Assembly (NCBI RefSeq): GCF_038246755.1
Contig: NZ_CP134706.1
Span: 4,650,001-4,714,000, forward strand
DNA: 64,000 nucleotides
From: Micromonospora sp. FIMYZ51
GTDB taxonomy: Bacteria > Actinomycetota > Actinomycetes > Mycobacteriales > Micromonosporaceae
Direction: 5' to 3'
Below, one piece after another: positions 26,515 to 35,539 of the stretch. The position numbers and the translations under genes are program-made. The notes beneath the pieces are model-generated. The model did not search any database. It saw nothing but the letters and a program-made list of their open reading frames with translations, and was not told the DNA's origin. How positions within the stretch are numbered: the first letter of the stretch is position 1; each line of letters starts with the position of its first letter.

Positions 26515-27120
26515 ATGGGCAGCGCCGAACTGGATGAATTGATCGTCGCGGACGCCGAGGCACTGCGCGCGTGGTTGTCGGACCACCACGCCACATCGCC
26601 GGGTGTCTGGCTCGCCCTGACCAGGAAGGGCGGCACGGTCACCACGCTGACCTGGCAACAGGCGGTCGACGAGGCGCTGTGCGTCGGCTGGATCGACGGG
26701 CAGGCCCGGAAACGAGATCAGGAGTCCTCCTGGATCCGGTTCACCCCGCGCCGGCCGCGCAGTGCCTGGTCGCAACGGAATGTCGCGCACGTGGCCCGAC
26801 TGGAGGCGCAGGGGCGGATGCTGCCGGCGGGCCGCGTCGCGGTGGAGGCGGCGAAGGCGGACGGGCGGTGGGCGGCTGCCTATGCTCCGCCCTCGGAAGC
26901 CGAGGTGCCGGCCGACCTGCTCGCCGCCATCTCCGCCGATCCCGCCGCCCAGGCCATGTTCGACGTGCTCACCAAGACCAACCGGTTCGCCCTCATCCAT
27001 CGACTCAACGCGGTGAAACGGGCGGAGACCCGGGAGCGGAAGATCGGCGAATTCGTCGCCATGCTGGTCCGGCACGAGACGATCCACCCGCAGAAGGCGA
27101 AGCCGCCGCAGTCGCCGTGA
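26515..27120 (+). CDS. YdeI/OmpD-associated family protein
   Basis: This 201-residue cytoplasmic protein carries the YdeI-type signature throughout, from LRAWLSDHHATSPGVWLALTRKG through AVDEALCVGWIDGQ and SSWIRFTPRRPRSAWSQRN to the C-terminal helical part. The family has been linked to bacteriocin protection and cationic peptide resistance in other bacteria, but its biochemical role is unknown. It stands alone. The 287-nt gap before it contains the Zur-like site and no convincing gene. Confidence 0.88.
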   Translation: MGSAELDELIVADAEALRAWLSDHHATSPGVWLALTRKGGTVTTLTWQQAVDEALCVGWIDGQARKRDQESSWIRFTPRRPRSAWSQRNVAHVARLEAQGRMLPAGRVAVEAAKADGRWAAAYAPPSEAEVPADLLAAISADPAAQAMFDVLTKTNRFALIHRLNAVKRAETRERKIGEFVAMLVRHETIHPQKAKPPQSP

Positions 27121-27237
27121 GGCGTGGGGCACGATCCCGAGTCCTTCGCACTGCCGGGCTGCCCGTGTCTCCTCGGCTCGACGAGCGGCTGCCCGGAATC
27201 CTGCAACAAACCTGCACATCGCTACGCTTGCCTTGTT

Positions 27238-27273
27238 GGCAAGCGCTTTCCTAGCCTGATATTACATCGATGT
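27238..27273. promoter_or_regulatory. two palindromes upstream of the pectate lyase gene
   Basis: GGCAAGCGCTTTCC at 27238-27251 contains the perfect 8-bp palindrome AAGCGCTT at 27241-27248, the typical core of LacI-family operators. ACATCGATGT at 27264-27273 is a perfect 10-bp palindrome. ACATCGATG recurs at 30501-30509, upstream of the RCC1-repeat gene. Both sites lie about 105-140 nt before the pectate lyase start at 27379 and may mediate sugar-responsive control. Confidence 0.45.
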
Positions 27274-27378
27274 TTCGCTCTATAGCCGGGCTGATGACAC
27301 GAACATGTAGCCACTCTGCGGTGTCGGGCCGTGCACGAGACGCCTCGCACCGTGCTCACTCCCCCGAGGAGACGAACA

Positions 27379-29055
27379 GTGAGAACTACAGTGCGACAGA
27401 GGCTGCTCGCCGGCGGCACCGCCGTGGCCGCCGCAGCCGCCGTTGCCGCGGCGCTGCCGGTGTCCCAGGCATCCGGCGCGGCTGACGGTTTCGCCGCCGC
27501 GCCGGTAAGCGCCAACGCGACAAACCTCAGTCTCGGGGCCGGCTCCGACGGCTCCAGCAAGGCCAGCGGCACCAGCTACGGCAATGTGATCGACGGCGAC
27601 ATGGGTAGCTACTGGTCGCCGACCGGCACGACCGGTCGCATCTCCGTCAAGTGGGGCGCCCCAACCACTGTGGCGTCGGTGAACATCCGGGAGGCGGCCG
27701 GCGCGGTAGGGGTCGTCGGCTCCTGGCGACTCGTCAACAACGACACCGGCGCCACCCTGGCCAGCGGTACCGGGGCCGGGGTCATCAACTTTCCCGCCAC
27801 CTCGCTGAAGAAGATCAACTTTGAGATCACCGGCGCGAGCGGCACGCCGAGGATCGCCGAGTTCGAGACGTACGCCTCAGGTGCGACGCCCGGGCCGACG
27901 ACCCCGCCGCCGACGACCGGACCGACCACCCCGCCACCGAGCACGCCCCCACCCACAAGCCCGCCCCCGCCGTCGAGCGGCACGCTGTACGTGGCGCCGA
28001 CCGGCACCGACGGCGCGGCCGGCACGCTTGCGAACCCGACGACGCTCACGTCCGCGATCACCCGGATTCCCGCCGGCGGGACGATCTTCCTGCGCGGCGG
28101 CACCTACCGCTACGTCCAGACCGTCACCATCGCTCAGGGCAACAACGGCACGTCGAGCGCACGCAAGAACATCTTCGCGTACGCGGGTGAGACCCCGATC
28201 CTGAACTTCTCAGCGCAGAGCGAGGACCCGGCCAACCGGGGCCTGGCGGTGGGCGGATCGTACTGGCACATCCGCGGCATCATCGTCGAGCGGGCCGGCG
28301 ACAACGGAATCCTGCTGGCCGGCAACAACAACATCATCGAGCGGGTGGTGACCCGCCACAACCGGGACTCCGGCCTGCAACTCTCCCGGTTGATCGCCGA
28401 CGCACCCCGGGACCAGTGGCCCGCCAACAACCTGGTGTTGAGCACGGTGTCGCACGACAACGTCGACTCCGACGGCGAGGACGCGGACGGTTTCGCCCCG
28501 AAGCTCACCGTCGGCCCCGGCAACGTCTTCCGTTACACGGTGGCCCACAACAACATCGACGACGGCTACGACCTCTACACCAAGAGCGACACCGGGGCCA
28601 TCGGCGCGGTGACCATCGAGTCCTCCCTCGCCTACCACAACGGCACCCTGAGCAACGGTGGTCAGGCCGGCAACGGTGACCGCAACGGCTTCAAGCTCGG
28701 CGGCGAGGACATCGCGGTGAACCACACCATCCGCGGCAACATCGCCTACGCCAACGGCAAGCACGGGTTCACCTACAACCGCAACCCCGGCACGATGACG
28801 GTGTCGAACAACGCCAACATCGGCAACGCCGAGCGCAACTTCAACTTCGACGGTGGCTCCTCGGTGTTCCGGAACAACACCTCGTGCAACGGCGGCTCGA
28901 ACGACCGGGTCATCGGCAACTCCGACAGCTCGAACCAGTTCTGGTCCGGCACCAACGGATCCCGGTGCTCCTCGTACACCGGCGCTCTGGGCTGGTCCTT
29001 TGCTTCCGACGGTCGGCTGGTCGTGACCTTCGGAGGCCGCGTGGTCACCCCGTAA
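27379..29055 (+). CDS. secreted PL9-type pectate lyase with N-terminal discoidin-like module
   Basis: This 558-residue secreted protein has a signal peptide ending near QASGA (about residue 34). A galactose-binding/F5-8C-like module follows at about 45-175. A Pro/Thr linker (about 180-212) leads to a right-handed parallel beta helix. The acidic patch SDGEDADGF and the downstream NGFKLGG match the calcium-binding Asp cluster and catalytic Lys of family PL9 lyases such as Pel9A, which cleave polygalacturonate. The GTG at 27379 has GGAGA upstream and begins the signal peptide; the earlier GTG at 27331 would add a non-signal extension. A strong hairpin lies directly downstream. Confidence 0.88.
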   Translation: MRTTVRQRLLAGGTAVAAAAAVAAALPVSQASGAADGFAAAPVSANATNLSLGAGSDGSSKASGTSYGNVIDGDMGSYWSPTGTTGRISVKWGAPTTVASVNIREAAGAVGVVGSWRLVNNDTGATLASGTGAGVINFPATSLKKINFEITGASGTPRIAEFETYASGATPGPTTPPPTTGPTTPPPSTPPPTSPPPPSSGTLYVAPTGTDGAAGTLANPTTLTSAITRIPAGGTIFLRGGTYRYVQTVTIAQGNNGTSSARKNIFAYAGETPILNFSAQSEDPANRGLAVGGSYWHIRGIIVERAGDNGILLAGNNNIIERVVTRHNRDSGLQLSRLIADAPRDQWPANNLVLSTVSHDNVDSDGEDADGFAPKLTVGPGNVFRYTVAHNNIDDGYDLYTKSDTGAIGAVTIESSLAYHNGTLSNGGQAGNGDRNGFKLGGEDIAVNHTIRGNIAYANGKHGFTYNRNPGTMTVSNNANIGNAERNFNFDGGSSVFRNNTSCNGGSNDRVIGNSDSSNQFWSGTNGSRCSSYTGALGWSFASDGRLVVTFGGRVVTP

Positions 29056-29063
29056 CGAGCGCG

Positions 29064-29104
29064 GCCGATGCCGACGTCACCTCGGCGGTGACGCCGGCAT
29101 CGGC
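29064..29104. terminator. bidirectional hairpin terminator
   Basis: The arms GCCGATGCCG-A-CGTCACC and GGTGACG-C-CGGCATCGGC form a stem of 17 pairs with one A/C mismatch around a 5-nt loop. It starts 9 nt after the pectate lyase stop and lies before the convergent RCC1 gene end. No T-tract is present, which is common in actinomycetes. Confidence 0.8.
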
Positions 29105-29193
29105 TCTGGTCCACCGAATCAACGCTTGCTTTCGTGCTGCCGCCGATGCGGCAGCGGCGGAGACCGACAGCACCGCTGGATCACCGTTGGCGG

Positions 29194-30420
29194 TCAGCCC
29201 ACCTGTACCGGGGTTGATCGGTGGGTGGTGGTGCCGTCGCCGAGTTGCCCGAACGAGTTGTCGCCCCAGCACCACAGGCTGTCGTCGGTGCGCATCGCGC
29301 AGGCGTGGTAGGACGCGGCGAGGTTGTCCGTCCAGGTGGTGGCGCTACCGACCCGGGTCGGGGTCGACCGGTGGGTGGTGGTGCCGTCGCCGAGTTGCCC
29401 GTACGAGTTCTTGCCCCAGCACCACAGGCTGCCGTCGGTGCGGGTGGCGCACGACGAGTCGATGCTCGTCTCGACCCGTGCCCAGGTGGTGGTGGCGCCG
29501 ACCTGGAGTGGGGTGGCCTGGGAGCCGACGCCGCCGCCCACCTGGCCGTACCCGTTCTCGCCCCAGCACCACAGCGTCCCGTCGGTGCGGACGGCGCAGG
29601 TGTGCACGTACCCGGCCGTCACGCTGGTCCAGGTGGTCGCGGTGCCCACCTGCGTCGGTGTCGCCCGGTATTCCCGGATGCCGAGTCCGAGCTGCCCGTC
29701 CGAACTGCTGCCCCAGCACCACAGGGTCCGATCGGTGCGGGTGGCACAGGTGTGGGCGTACCCGGTCGTGACGCTTGCCCAGGTGGTCGCCGTGCCGACC
29801 TGCACCGGGGTGGTCGCCAGATAGGGGGTCAGGCCGGTGCCGAGCTGCCCGTGGCGGTTCTCGCCCCAGCACCACAGGGTGCCGGTGGTCTGGACGGCAC
29901 AGGTGTGATTGGTGGCGGCGCTGACTGCGGCCCAGGTGGTGCCGTCGCCGACCCGGACGGGGCTGCTCCGTTTCGTGGTCGTTCCGTCGCCGAGTTGCCC
30001 GTTGTGGTTGCTGCCCCAGCACCACAGCGTGCCCTCTGTGCGTACCGCGCAGGTGGTGTTGATGCTGGCGTCGATGCTCGCCCAGGTAGTGGCGTCGCCG
30101 ATGCGGACGGGGGCGGTCCGCTGCGTGTTGGTGCCGTCGCCGAGCTGGCCGTAGAAGTTGTTGCCCCAGCACCAGAGCGTTCCGTCGGTGCGGATCGCGC
30201 AGGTGTGCAGATCGCCTGCGGCGACCCGGGACACCGGCGCGGCGGCGGCAACTGAGGCGTTCGGCGTACCCCGGTCGGCAAAGCTGACGCCCGCCGTTGC
30301 CGCACCGGCGGTCATCCCGGCGACTAGCACGGTGATCCCGGCAGCGGCCGCTGCCGCGACGGCGGTCCGGGCCGCCCGCCGCCATCGCATCCGTAGCCGC
30401 CCCTCCCGATGTTCGTTCAT
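29194..30420 (-). CDS. secreted RCC1/BLIP-II-type beta-propeller protein
   Basis: This 408-residue exported protein has a signal peptide (charged start, hydrophobic 17-40, cleavage near ATAG). About seven repeats of some 50 residues follow. Each repeat has the pattern HTCAxRTDGTLWCWGxNxxGQLGDGTTTxRxTPVxVG, which folds as blades of an RCC1-like propeller. The repeats are also very similar at DNA level, so copy number can change by recombination. The paired Cys in each repeat (HTCA and WCWG) may form a disulfide in every blade. GGGAGA precedes the ATG. Function is unknown; secreted family members bind proteins or inhibit enzymes. Confidence 0.85.
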   Translation of the reverse strand: MNEHREGRLRMRWRRAARTAVAAAAAAGITVLVAGMTAGAATAGVSFADRGTPNASVAAAAPVSRVAAGDLHTCAIRTDGTLWCWGNNFYGQLGDGTNTQRTAPVRIGDATTWASIDASINTTCAVRTEGTLWCWGSNHNGQLGDGTTTKRSSPVRVGDGTTWAAVSAATNHTCAVQTTGTLWCWGENRHGQLGTGLTPYLATTPVQVGTATTWASVTTGYAHTCATRTDRTLWCWGSSSDGQLGLGIREYRATPTQVGTATTWTSVTAGYVHTCAVRTDGTLWCWGENGYGQVGGGVGSQATPLQVGATTTWARVETSIDSSCATRTDGSLWCWGKNSYGQLGDGTTTHRSTPTRVGSATTWTDNLAASYHACAMRTDDSLWCWGDNSFGQLGDGTTTHRSTPVQVG

Positions 30421-30635
30421 GAGCTGTCTCCCTACACATCGTCGGTTGGGTCCGTGGGAGCGGCGTTGCCCCGATGGGTCACCAGCGACCCCAAAACTTC
30501 ACATCGATGAAACCCTACATTGACTCACGTCAGTTTCTTCCTCGGGGTCTGCCCCGGTTGGGACCTACGTCGAAACCGGATGCCGCCATCCGTTGAGGGC
30601 CGGCCTGGCTGAGCGTCACGACCTGCCGAGACTTC

Positions 30636-31319
30636 TCAGCAGTCCGGCGCGTTCTCTACAGCAGGTGCGGTAATAACCTCGCGGTTCGGGTGGTGAGCAT
30701 CGGTGCCGTACCGGGCGACCATGGTTCGGACGGCTTCTTCCACAACCGCTGCCGTGCGGGCCGGGGCCACCGTCCAGTCCGGGAGCAGAAGGCTCGGCCA
30801 GAACAGGTAATTGGAGATCATCCCGAGGAACTGTGTAGCGGCCATCTCCGGGTCGGCGATGTCTGCGGCTCCCGCGTCGCGCTCGGCCAGGAGGTAGCTC
30901 CGGACGGACTCGAAGTACGGCATTTTGCCCTGCGCGAAGTGCGCCCTGGCCAGCTCGGGAAAGCGTGGCAGCTCGGCGATGACGATGCGAAACAGGTCGA
31001 CCATCTCCGGTTGGCTCAACAGCGTCGCGTAGCGCCGTCCCAGAGTCGTCAGGCCGGCCGTCAGGTCACCGGCGGACGGCACGTCGGCGGCGACGTCGTT
31101 CTCGGCCCACGAGTCGATGATGATGGCATCGAACAACGCCGCCTTTGTCGGGAACTGCTTGAACAGCGTCGCTTTCGACACGCCAGCACTGTCGGCAACA
31201 CGCGCCAGTGACGCCCGGTCGTAGCCCAACTCGAGGAAAAGCTTGGTGGCGGCCTGCACGATGAGCGCCCGCTTCGCTGCCGCCACGCGCTGGTGATAGG
31301 CCGACGGCGCTGGAGTCAT
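30636..31319 (-). CDS. TetR/AcrR family regulator
   Basis: This 227-residue regulator has an N-terminal helix-turn-helix at about residues 14-60 (ATKLFLELGYDRASLARVADSAGVSKATLFKQFPTKAALF) and a C-terminal ligand-binding domain resembling the TetR_C AefR-like type. It is divergent from the SDR gene at 31443. The intergenic region carries two copies of a 20-bp palindrome, so it probably represses itself and the SDR. Confidence 0.9.
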   Translation of the reverse strand: MTPAPSAYHQRVAAAKRALIVQAATKLFLELGYDRASLARVADSAGVSKATLFKQFPTKAALFDAIIIDSWAENDVAADVPSAGDLTAGLTTLGRRYATLLSQPEMVDLFRIVIAELPRFPELARAHFAQGKMPYFESVRSYLLAERDAGAADIADPEMAATQFLGMISNYLFWPSLLLPDWTVAPARTAAVVEEAVRTMVARYGTDAHHPNREVITAPAVENAPDC

Positions 31320-31335
31320 GCGCCCATCATAGCGA

Positions 31336-31355
31336 GGTGAGTGGGTTGACTCACC
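31336..31355. promoter_or_regulatory. TetR operator copy 1
   Basis: GGTGAGTGGGTTGACTCACC is an inverted repeat with GGTGAGT/ACTCACC arms, 17 nt upstream of the regulator's ATG. Its arms are identical to those of the copy at 31381-31400. Confidence 0.75.
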
Positions 31356-31380
31356 ACTCCCAGGGGCGTAGCTTCGGAAA

Positions 31381-31400
31381 GGTGAGTCGAGCGACTCACC
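31381..31400. promoter_or_regulatory. TetR operator copy 2
   Basis: GGTGAGTCGAGCGACTCACC is a near-perfect palindrome (9-bp arms) 43 nt before the SDR start and 45 nt (start to start) from copy 1. The spacing is about four helical turns. Confidence 0.78.
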
Positions 31401-31442
31401 ACCCGGTCTCGGGTTGTCGTGCTAGTCCTCTCGGAGGATCTG

Positions 31443-32222
31443 ATGTCCCGCTTCGCTGATCAGACCGTTCTCGTGACCGGCGGTGCCGGTGGGATGGGGG
31501 CCAGCCACGTTCGCGCCCTGCATGCCGAAGGCGCCAACGTCGTCATCGGTGGCATCGATGTCGAGCGCGGGGCTGGCCTCGCCGCCGAGTTGGGAGACAG
31601 GGCTCGTTTCGTCCACCTCGACGTGTCCCAGGAGGAGTCGTGGGCCGCCGCCGTCGCGGCGACCGAGAAGGCATTCGGTGCGCTCACGATCCTGGTCAAC
31701 AACGCCGGGGTGCAGAACCCACCGGCCCTCATCGAGTCCACCGACCGGGCCACGTGGGCCCGCATCCTCGACATCAACCTCACCGGCACTTTCCTCGGCA
31801 TCAAAGCCGCCGCCCCGGCGTTGCGGCGCGCGGGGGGAGGAGCGATCGTCAACATCGCCTCCACCATGGGCATCGGCGGTACTGCCTTCTACGCTCCCTA
31901 TGTCGCCAGCAAGTGGGCGGTTCGAGGGCTCACGCAGACCGCTGCCCTTGAGTTGGGCCGCGACAACATCCGGGTCAATGCCATCCACCCCGGCGTTGTC
32001 GCCACCCCGTTCATCACCGAGCCAGCGGCCGGCAGCGACGCCCCGATCGCCGACTTCTACTCGCCCGCGCCGTTCGCCATTCCGCGACTCGGACAGCCCG
32101 CCGACATCACTGCGCTGCTGTTGTTCCTCGTCTCGCCGCACGCGACCTTCATCACCGGCGCCGAGTACGTCGTAGACGGCGGACTGCTCCTCGGCCCCGC
32201 ACTGCAAAAGGACGCCGCATGA
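31443..32222 (+). CDS. short-chain dehydrogenase/reductase
   Basis: This 259-residue classical SDR has cofactor loop TGGAGGMG, NNAG at about 84-87, catalytic Ser in NIASTMG and YVASK catalytic pair. It is closest in look to 3-alpha-hydroxysteroid or 3-oxoacyl reductase-type SDRs. The ATG at 31443 is chosen because GGAGG lies 5 nt upstream; the GTG at 31419 is weaker. It is divergent from and probably repressed by the TetR protein. The substrate is unknown. Confidence 0.9.
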   Translation: MSRFADQTVLVTGGAGGMGASHVRALHAEGANVVIGGIDVERGAGLAAELGDRARFVHLDVSQEESWAAAVAATEKAFGALTILVNNAGVQNPPALIESTDRATWARILDINLTGTFLGIKAAAPALRRAGGGAIVNIASTMGIGGTAFYAPYVASKWAVRGLTQTAALELGRDNIRVNAIHPGVVATPFITEPAAGSDAPIADFYSPAPFAIPRLGQPADITALLLFLVSPHATFITGAEYVVDGGLLLGPALQKDAA

Positions 32223-32298
32223 ACGAACCCCCGCAGACCCATCGTCCCCATCAAGCTCGGCCCCGGGGGCCCCGGATCAGGCAAGTCCGGCTGGAGGA

Positions 32299-33072
32299 TT
32301 AAAGGTCGTAGCCGCCGGAAACCTCGATGTTCTGCGCGGTGATCCAGCCACCCGTCTCACCGAGCAGGGCGGCGACGACTCTGCCGATGTCGTCGGGTTC
32401 GCCGATGCGGCCGAGAGCGGTCTTCGCGGCGAGCACCGGGATCACCTCCGGGTACGCCTCGAAGCCCACGACACCTGATGCGTCGGAGAGCCGGGTACGC
32501 GTCGGCCCCGGCGAGACGGCGTTGACCCGGATGCCACGAACGGCGAACTCCTTGGCCATGTAGCGGGTCAGTACGTTCAGGCCGCCTTTCATCGTGGCGT
32601 ACGCGGAGTAGCCGGCGTCCACGAGGCCGGTGGGCAACGCCGAGTTGCTGCTGACGTTGACGATGGCGCCACCGTCGGCGAGCAGTGGCAGCAGTGCCTG
32701 GGTGAGAAAGTATGGCCCCTTGAGCAGAACCCGCATGAACCGGTCGAAGAGTTCCTCGGTGGTGTCCTCGAACATCGCCATCCCACCGAAACCGGCGTTG
32801 TTGACCAGGTAGTCGAAGGTGTCTCGCTGCCAGGTGTCGCGCAGTGCGATGACGATCTGGTCGCGGAAGGCGGGGAAGGTCTCGCTGCGGCCGACGTCCA
32901 GCCGGAGCGCGACGGCGGTGCCGCCCTCCTTCTCCACGGCCGCCACGGTGTCCTGCGCGCCGGCCTGGTTGCCGCTGTAGGTCAGGATGACGCCCGTGCC
33001 GCGCCTGGCGAGTTCGATTGCCGTGCTCTGGCCGATACCGGAACTGGCACCGATGACGATTGCGACCTGCAT
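32299..33072 (-). CDS. short-chain dehydrogenase/reductase
   Basis: This 257-residue classical SDR has GASSGIG cofactor loop at residues 8-14, NNAG near 91-94, catalytic Ser in NVSSNS, YSAYATMK for the Tyr/Lys pair, and a GGYDL end. The ATG at 33072 has AGGTGG upstream; the open frame to 33369 runs into the AraC gene on the other strand and is not used. It is divergent from an AraC-type regulator, the standard arrangement for an inducible aldehyde or ketone reductase. Substrate unknown. Confidence 0.9.
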   Translation of the reverse strand: MQVAIVIGASSGIGQSTAIELARRGTGVILTYSGNQAGAQDTVAAVEKEGGTAVALRLDVGRSETFPAFRDQIVIALRDTWQRDTFDYLVNNAGFGGMAMFEDTTEELFDRFMRVLLKGPYFLTQALLPLLADGGAIVNVSSNSALPTGLVDAGYSAYATMKGGLNVLTRYMAKEFAVRGIRVNAVSPGPTRTRLSDASGVVGFEAYPEVIPVLAAKTALGRIGEPDDIGRVVAALLGETGGWITAQNIEVSGGYDL

Positions 33073-33230
33073 GCTATCCACCTGTTCATTCGTGGAGCCT
33101 CTGTCAGCCCTCAGCGATTTAGATAAGTCCATTTGACCGTCACCACCAGGCAATCTGCTAGACGGATACTCCTGGCCTCTTGCCTGATCCTCTACTTCTT
33201 GGGAGGCCGTGGCTGTGCTTGAATCGTCGG

Positions 33231-34136
33231 GTGTCGCTTGACGAACTGAGGTCGTTGCTGGCCCGTCACGCCCGCCCTGACGCCACCACCGCCATCGACG
33301 GTGTCCTGATCGGCAAGGCCGAGCAGGCGCACCTTTCCTCGGCGTCGATGTCCGGCACGGTGCTGGCACTCATCGCCCAGGGCGCGAAGACCCTCGCCCT
33401 CGGCGACCGGGTGTACGAGTACCGTGCCGGCCAGTACCTGATCGCCTCGGTCGACCTGCCGGTCACCGGCCACTACACCGAGGCCAGCCGCGAGCGGCCC
33501 GCCCTCGGGTTCGGCCTCACGCTGGAGCCGGCGCCGATCGCCGAACTGCTGTTCGACACACCACCGGGAACCCTTCCCCGCGCCCACGGCGCGCCGTCCG
33601 CGCTCGCCGTCAGCGACGCCCCGGTCGAGTTGCTCGACGCGGCGGTACGGATGCTGCGGCTGCTCGACAAGCCGCGCGACATTCCGGTGCTCGCTCCCAT
33701 GATCAAGCGGGAGATCCTGTGGCGTCTCGTCACCGGGGAACAGGGTGAGACCGTCCGCCAGATCGGCCTGGCCGACAGCAACGTCGCGCATGTCAGCCGC
33801 GCGGTGCGCTGGATCCGCGACAACTACCGGGAAGCGTTCCGGGTGGAGGAGGTCGCCCAGCTGTCGGGCATGAGCCTGTCCGCGTTCTACCGCAACTTCC
33901 AGGCGGTCACCGCGATGAGCCCCATCCAGTTCCAGAAGCAGATCCGCCTCCAGCAGGCCCGGCTGCTACTGGCCACCCACCCGGACGACGTCACCGGTGT
34001 CGGTCACGCGGTGGGGTACGACAGCGCGTCACAGTTCAGCCGCGAGTACCGCCGCCACTTCGGCGTCCCACCGAGCCAGGACGCGGCCCGGCTCCGGCGC
34101 ACCGCGCTCACCGCCGCGCCCGCCATGCCGTGGTGA
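33231..34136 (+). CDS. AraC family transcriptional regulator
   Basis: This 301-residue regulator has an N-terminal AraC_N cupin-like domain (about residues 5-160; the segments TTAIDGVLIGK and YRAGQYLIASVDLPVTG are typical). Two C-terminal helix-turn-helix units follow at about 195-290 (VEEVAQLSGMSLSAFYRNFQAVTAMSPIQFQKQIRLQQAR and the YDSASQFSREYRRHFG signature). I place the start at the GTG at 33231; the frame opens at TTG 33180 but the extra residues look non-native. It is divergent from the SDR gene at 33072, which it probably activates. Confidence 0.88.
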   Translation: MSLDELRSLLARHARPDATTAIDGVLIGKAEQAHLSSASMSGTVLALIAQGAKTLALGDRVYEYRAGQYLIASVDLPVTGHYTEASRERPALGFGLTLEPAPIAELLFDTPPGTLPRAHGAPSALAVSDAPVELLDAAVRMLRLLDKPRDIPVLAPMIKREILWRLVTGEQGETVRQIGLADSNVAHVSRAVRWIRDNYREAFRVEEVAQLSGMSLSAFYRNFQAVTAMSPIQFQKQIRLQQARLLLATHPDDVTGVGHAVGYDSASQFSREYRRHFGVPPSQDAARLRRTALTAAPAMPW

Positions 34137-34241
34137 GGAGACCAGCGAGATCATTCAGCTGATCATCGCCCGCAACTTAGCGGTGCGTCGCCCGCGCTCG
34201 CCAGGCGTCGAGGCGCGTACCCGCGATGCGCCGGGTACGCC

Positions 34242-35027
34242 GTGCGGGCCGCCCGGTCCCGGGGGCTGGGCGCCCGGGTGCTGCCGTACGTGCTCACCGG
34301 CGTCGCGCTGACCGTCCTGTTCACCGTTTTGGGGCTGCTGGCACGCCTGTACTTGGCCGACCCGGTGCCCACCCATCCGTTCCCGTCCTGGGTGATGCTG
34401 CTGGACCGTCTGGTCGCACCGGCGGGCGCGATCGGGGTCGCGCTGCTGGTGCTGGCCTGGCTGGAGCGCCACGTCGCGCTGCTGGTGCTGGCCTGGCTGG
34501 AGCGCCACGTCGCGCTGCTGGTGTTCACCCTCGGATATCTGGCGGTGTGGGCCGGGCTCGGCTTCGACGGCCCGATGCAGTCGGTGCCACCGGTCGCCGG
34601 GATCGACCGGCCGTTCATGCTGATGACCGCGGAGTTCACCCGGGCCACAGAGCCGAGCATCGAGCAGTTCTGGTCGAACCTGTCCGGATGGCGGCTCAAC
34701 GTACAGGCCGACGGCGCGGCGCACTCGTCGTACTGCGACAACCAGTGGCTGATCCCGCAACTAGCGAGGCTCATCGGGATGAGCGACGAGGACCTCGCCG
34801 GCTGGATCGGCACCCTCGACCCGGCCCGGGCGGTGCGGATCCAACAGGCGTACCCGCTTGCCTTCTTCAACCTGCACCTACGCCACCAGCGGCAGCGCCT
34901 GCTCGAAGGTCCGAACCCGGCCTTCCCGAAGTGCAGTACATCGTCTGATACCCGTACCGCGCTCACCGCACCGGACGCAGCACCGCCACGGCCGGCATAC
35001 CGACAGAGTTATGGGCGAGCCGCTTGA
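34242..35027 (+). pseudogene. chimeric remnant: membrane-protein piece fused to a lipase C-terminus
   Basis: This 261-codon open frame joins two unrelated parts. Codons 1 to about 104 are hydrophobic and look like a piece of an actinobacterial membrane protein. From about codon 105 (GFDGPMQSVPPVAG) the sequence becomes the C-terminal third of a platelet-activating-factor-acetylhydrolase-like lipase. It keeps the catalytic His region (GAAHSSYCDNQ) and the final AFFNLHLRHQRQRLLEGP but lacks the nucleophile Ser and Asp regions. A 36-bp tandem duplication lies in the membrane part, and the last 30 codons look random. This is best read as a deletion-made, non-functional fusion. Confidence 0.65.
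34440..34523. repeat. 36-bp tandem duplication, 2.3 copies
   Basis: Two perfect 36-bp copies (34440-34475 and 34476-34511) and a 12-nt partial third encode ALLVLAWLERHV twice in frame. It lies in the chimeric remnant and is probably a replication-slippage event. Confidence 0.95.
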
Positions 35028-35204
35028 GGGAGCAGTTTGAAGGCCGGCCCGGGGTGGCAAGGCTGTCAGCCGGCGGCCAGGGCTCGCTTGATGGCGTGCG
35101 GTCCAGCGGAGTCCACCGCGTGCCGCATCACCTCGTCGGGGTCCACATCGGGTGCGGTCGGCGGAGCGGCGCCTCCGATCGCCGGAGCGTACCCGGCGGG
35201 CGCG

Positions 35205-35349
35205 ATGGCCGCCCAAGCCGCCACCGAGGGACGGTTCCTCGGTGGACGGCCGCCCTACGGCTACCGCCTCGTCGACGCCGGCCCCCATTCAAACCCGAGC
35301 GTGGCAGTCGACGGCCGGCGACTACACCGCCTGGAACCCTACTCCTGCG
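35205..35349 (+). pseudogene. serine recombinase fragment
   Basis: The stretch MAAQAATEGRFLGGRPPYGY followed by RLVDAGPH and, after a gap, RRLHRLEP is the characteristic segment just after the catalytic domain of large actinomycete serine recombinases. Catalytic and C-terminal parts are missing here. It marks a decayed mobile element, together with the tRNA 3' end at 35540-35570. Confidence 0.7.
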
Positions 35350-35539
35350 GTGTGCATGAAGGATCACTCGTCGATCCGCCCCAGTTACCTGGTGAATCCC
35401 GAACGGCCCGCCGCAGCAGAGGAGGAGGATGTCTTCCCGTTACCTGACCTCTGAAGGTCTCCCACAAGTACCGGGAGCCGTCGAGTTCTGACCTGCGAAG
35501 ACAGGATCCGTGCGAGTCGGTGGAATCGCGAACGGCTCA

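Noticed and set aside
29194..30420. CRISPR-like repetition
   Set aside because: The periodic repeats are coding (RCC1-like units in frame, about 150 nt apart) with no short uniform repeat/spacer structure; no CRISPR array or cas gene was seen in the window.
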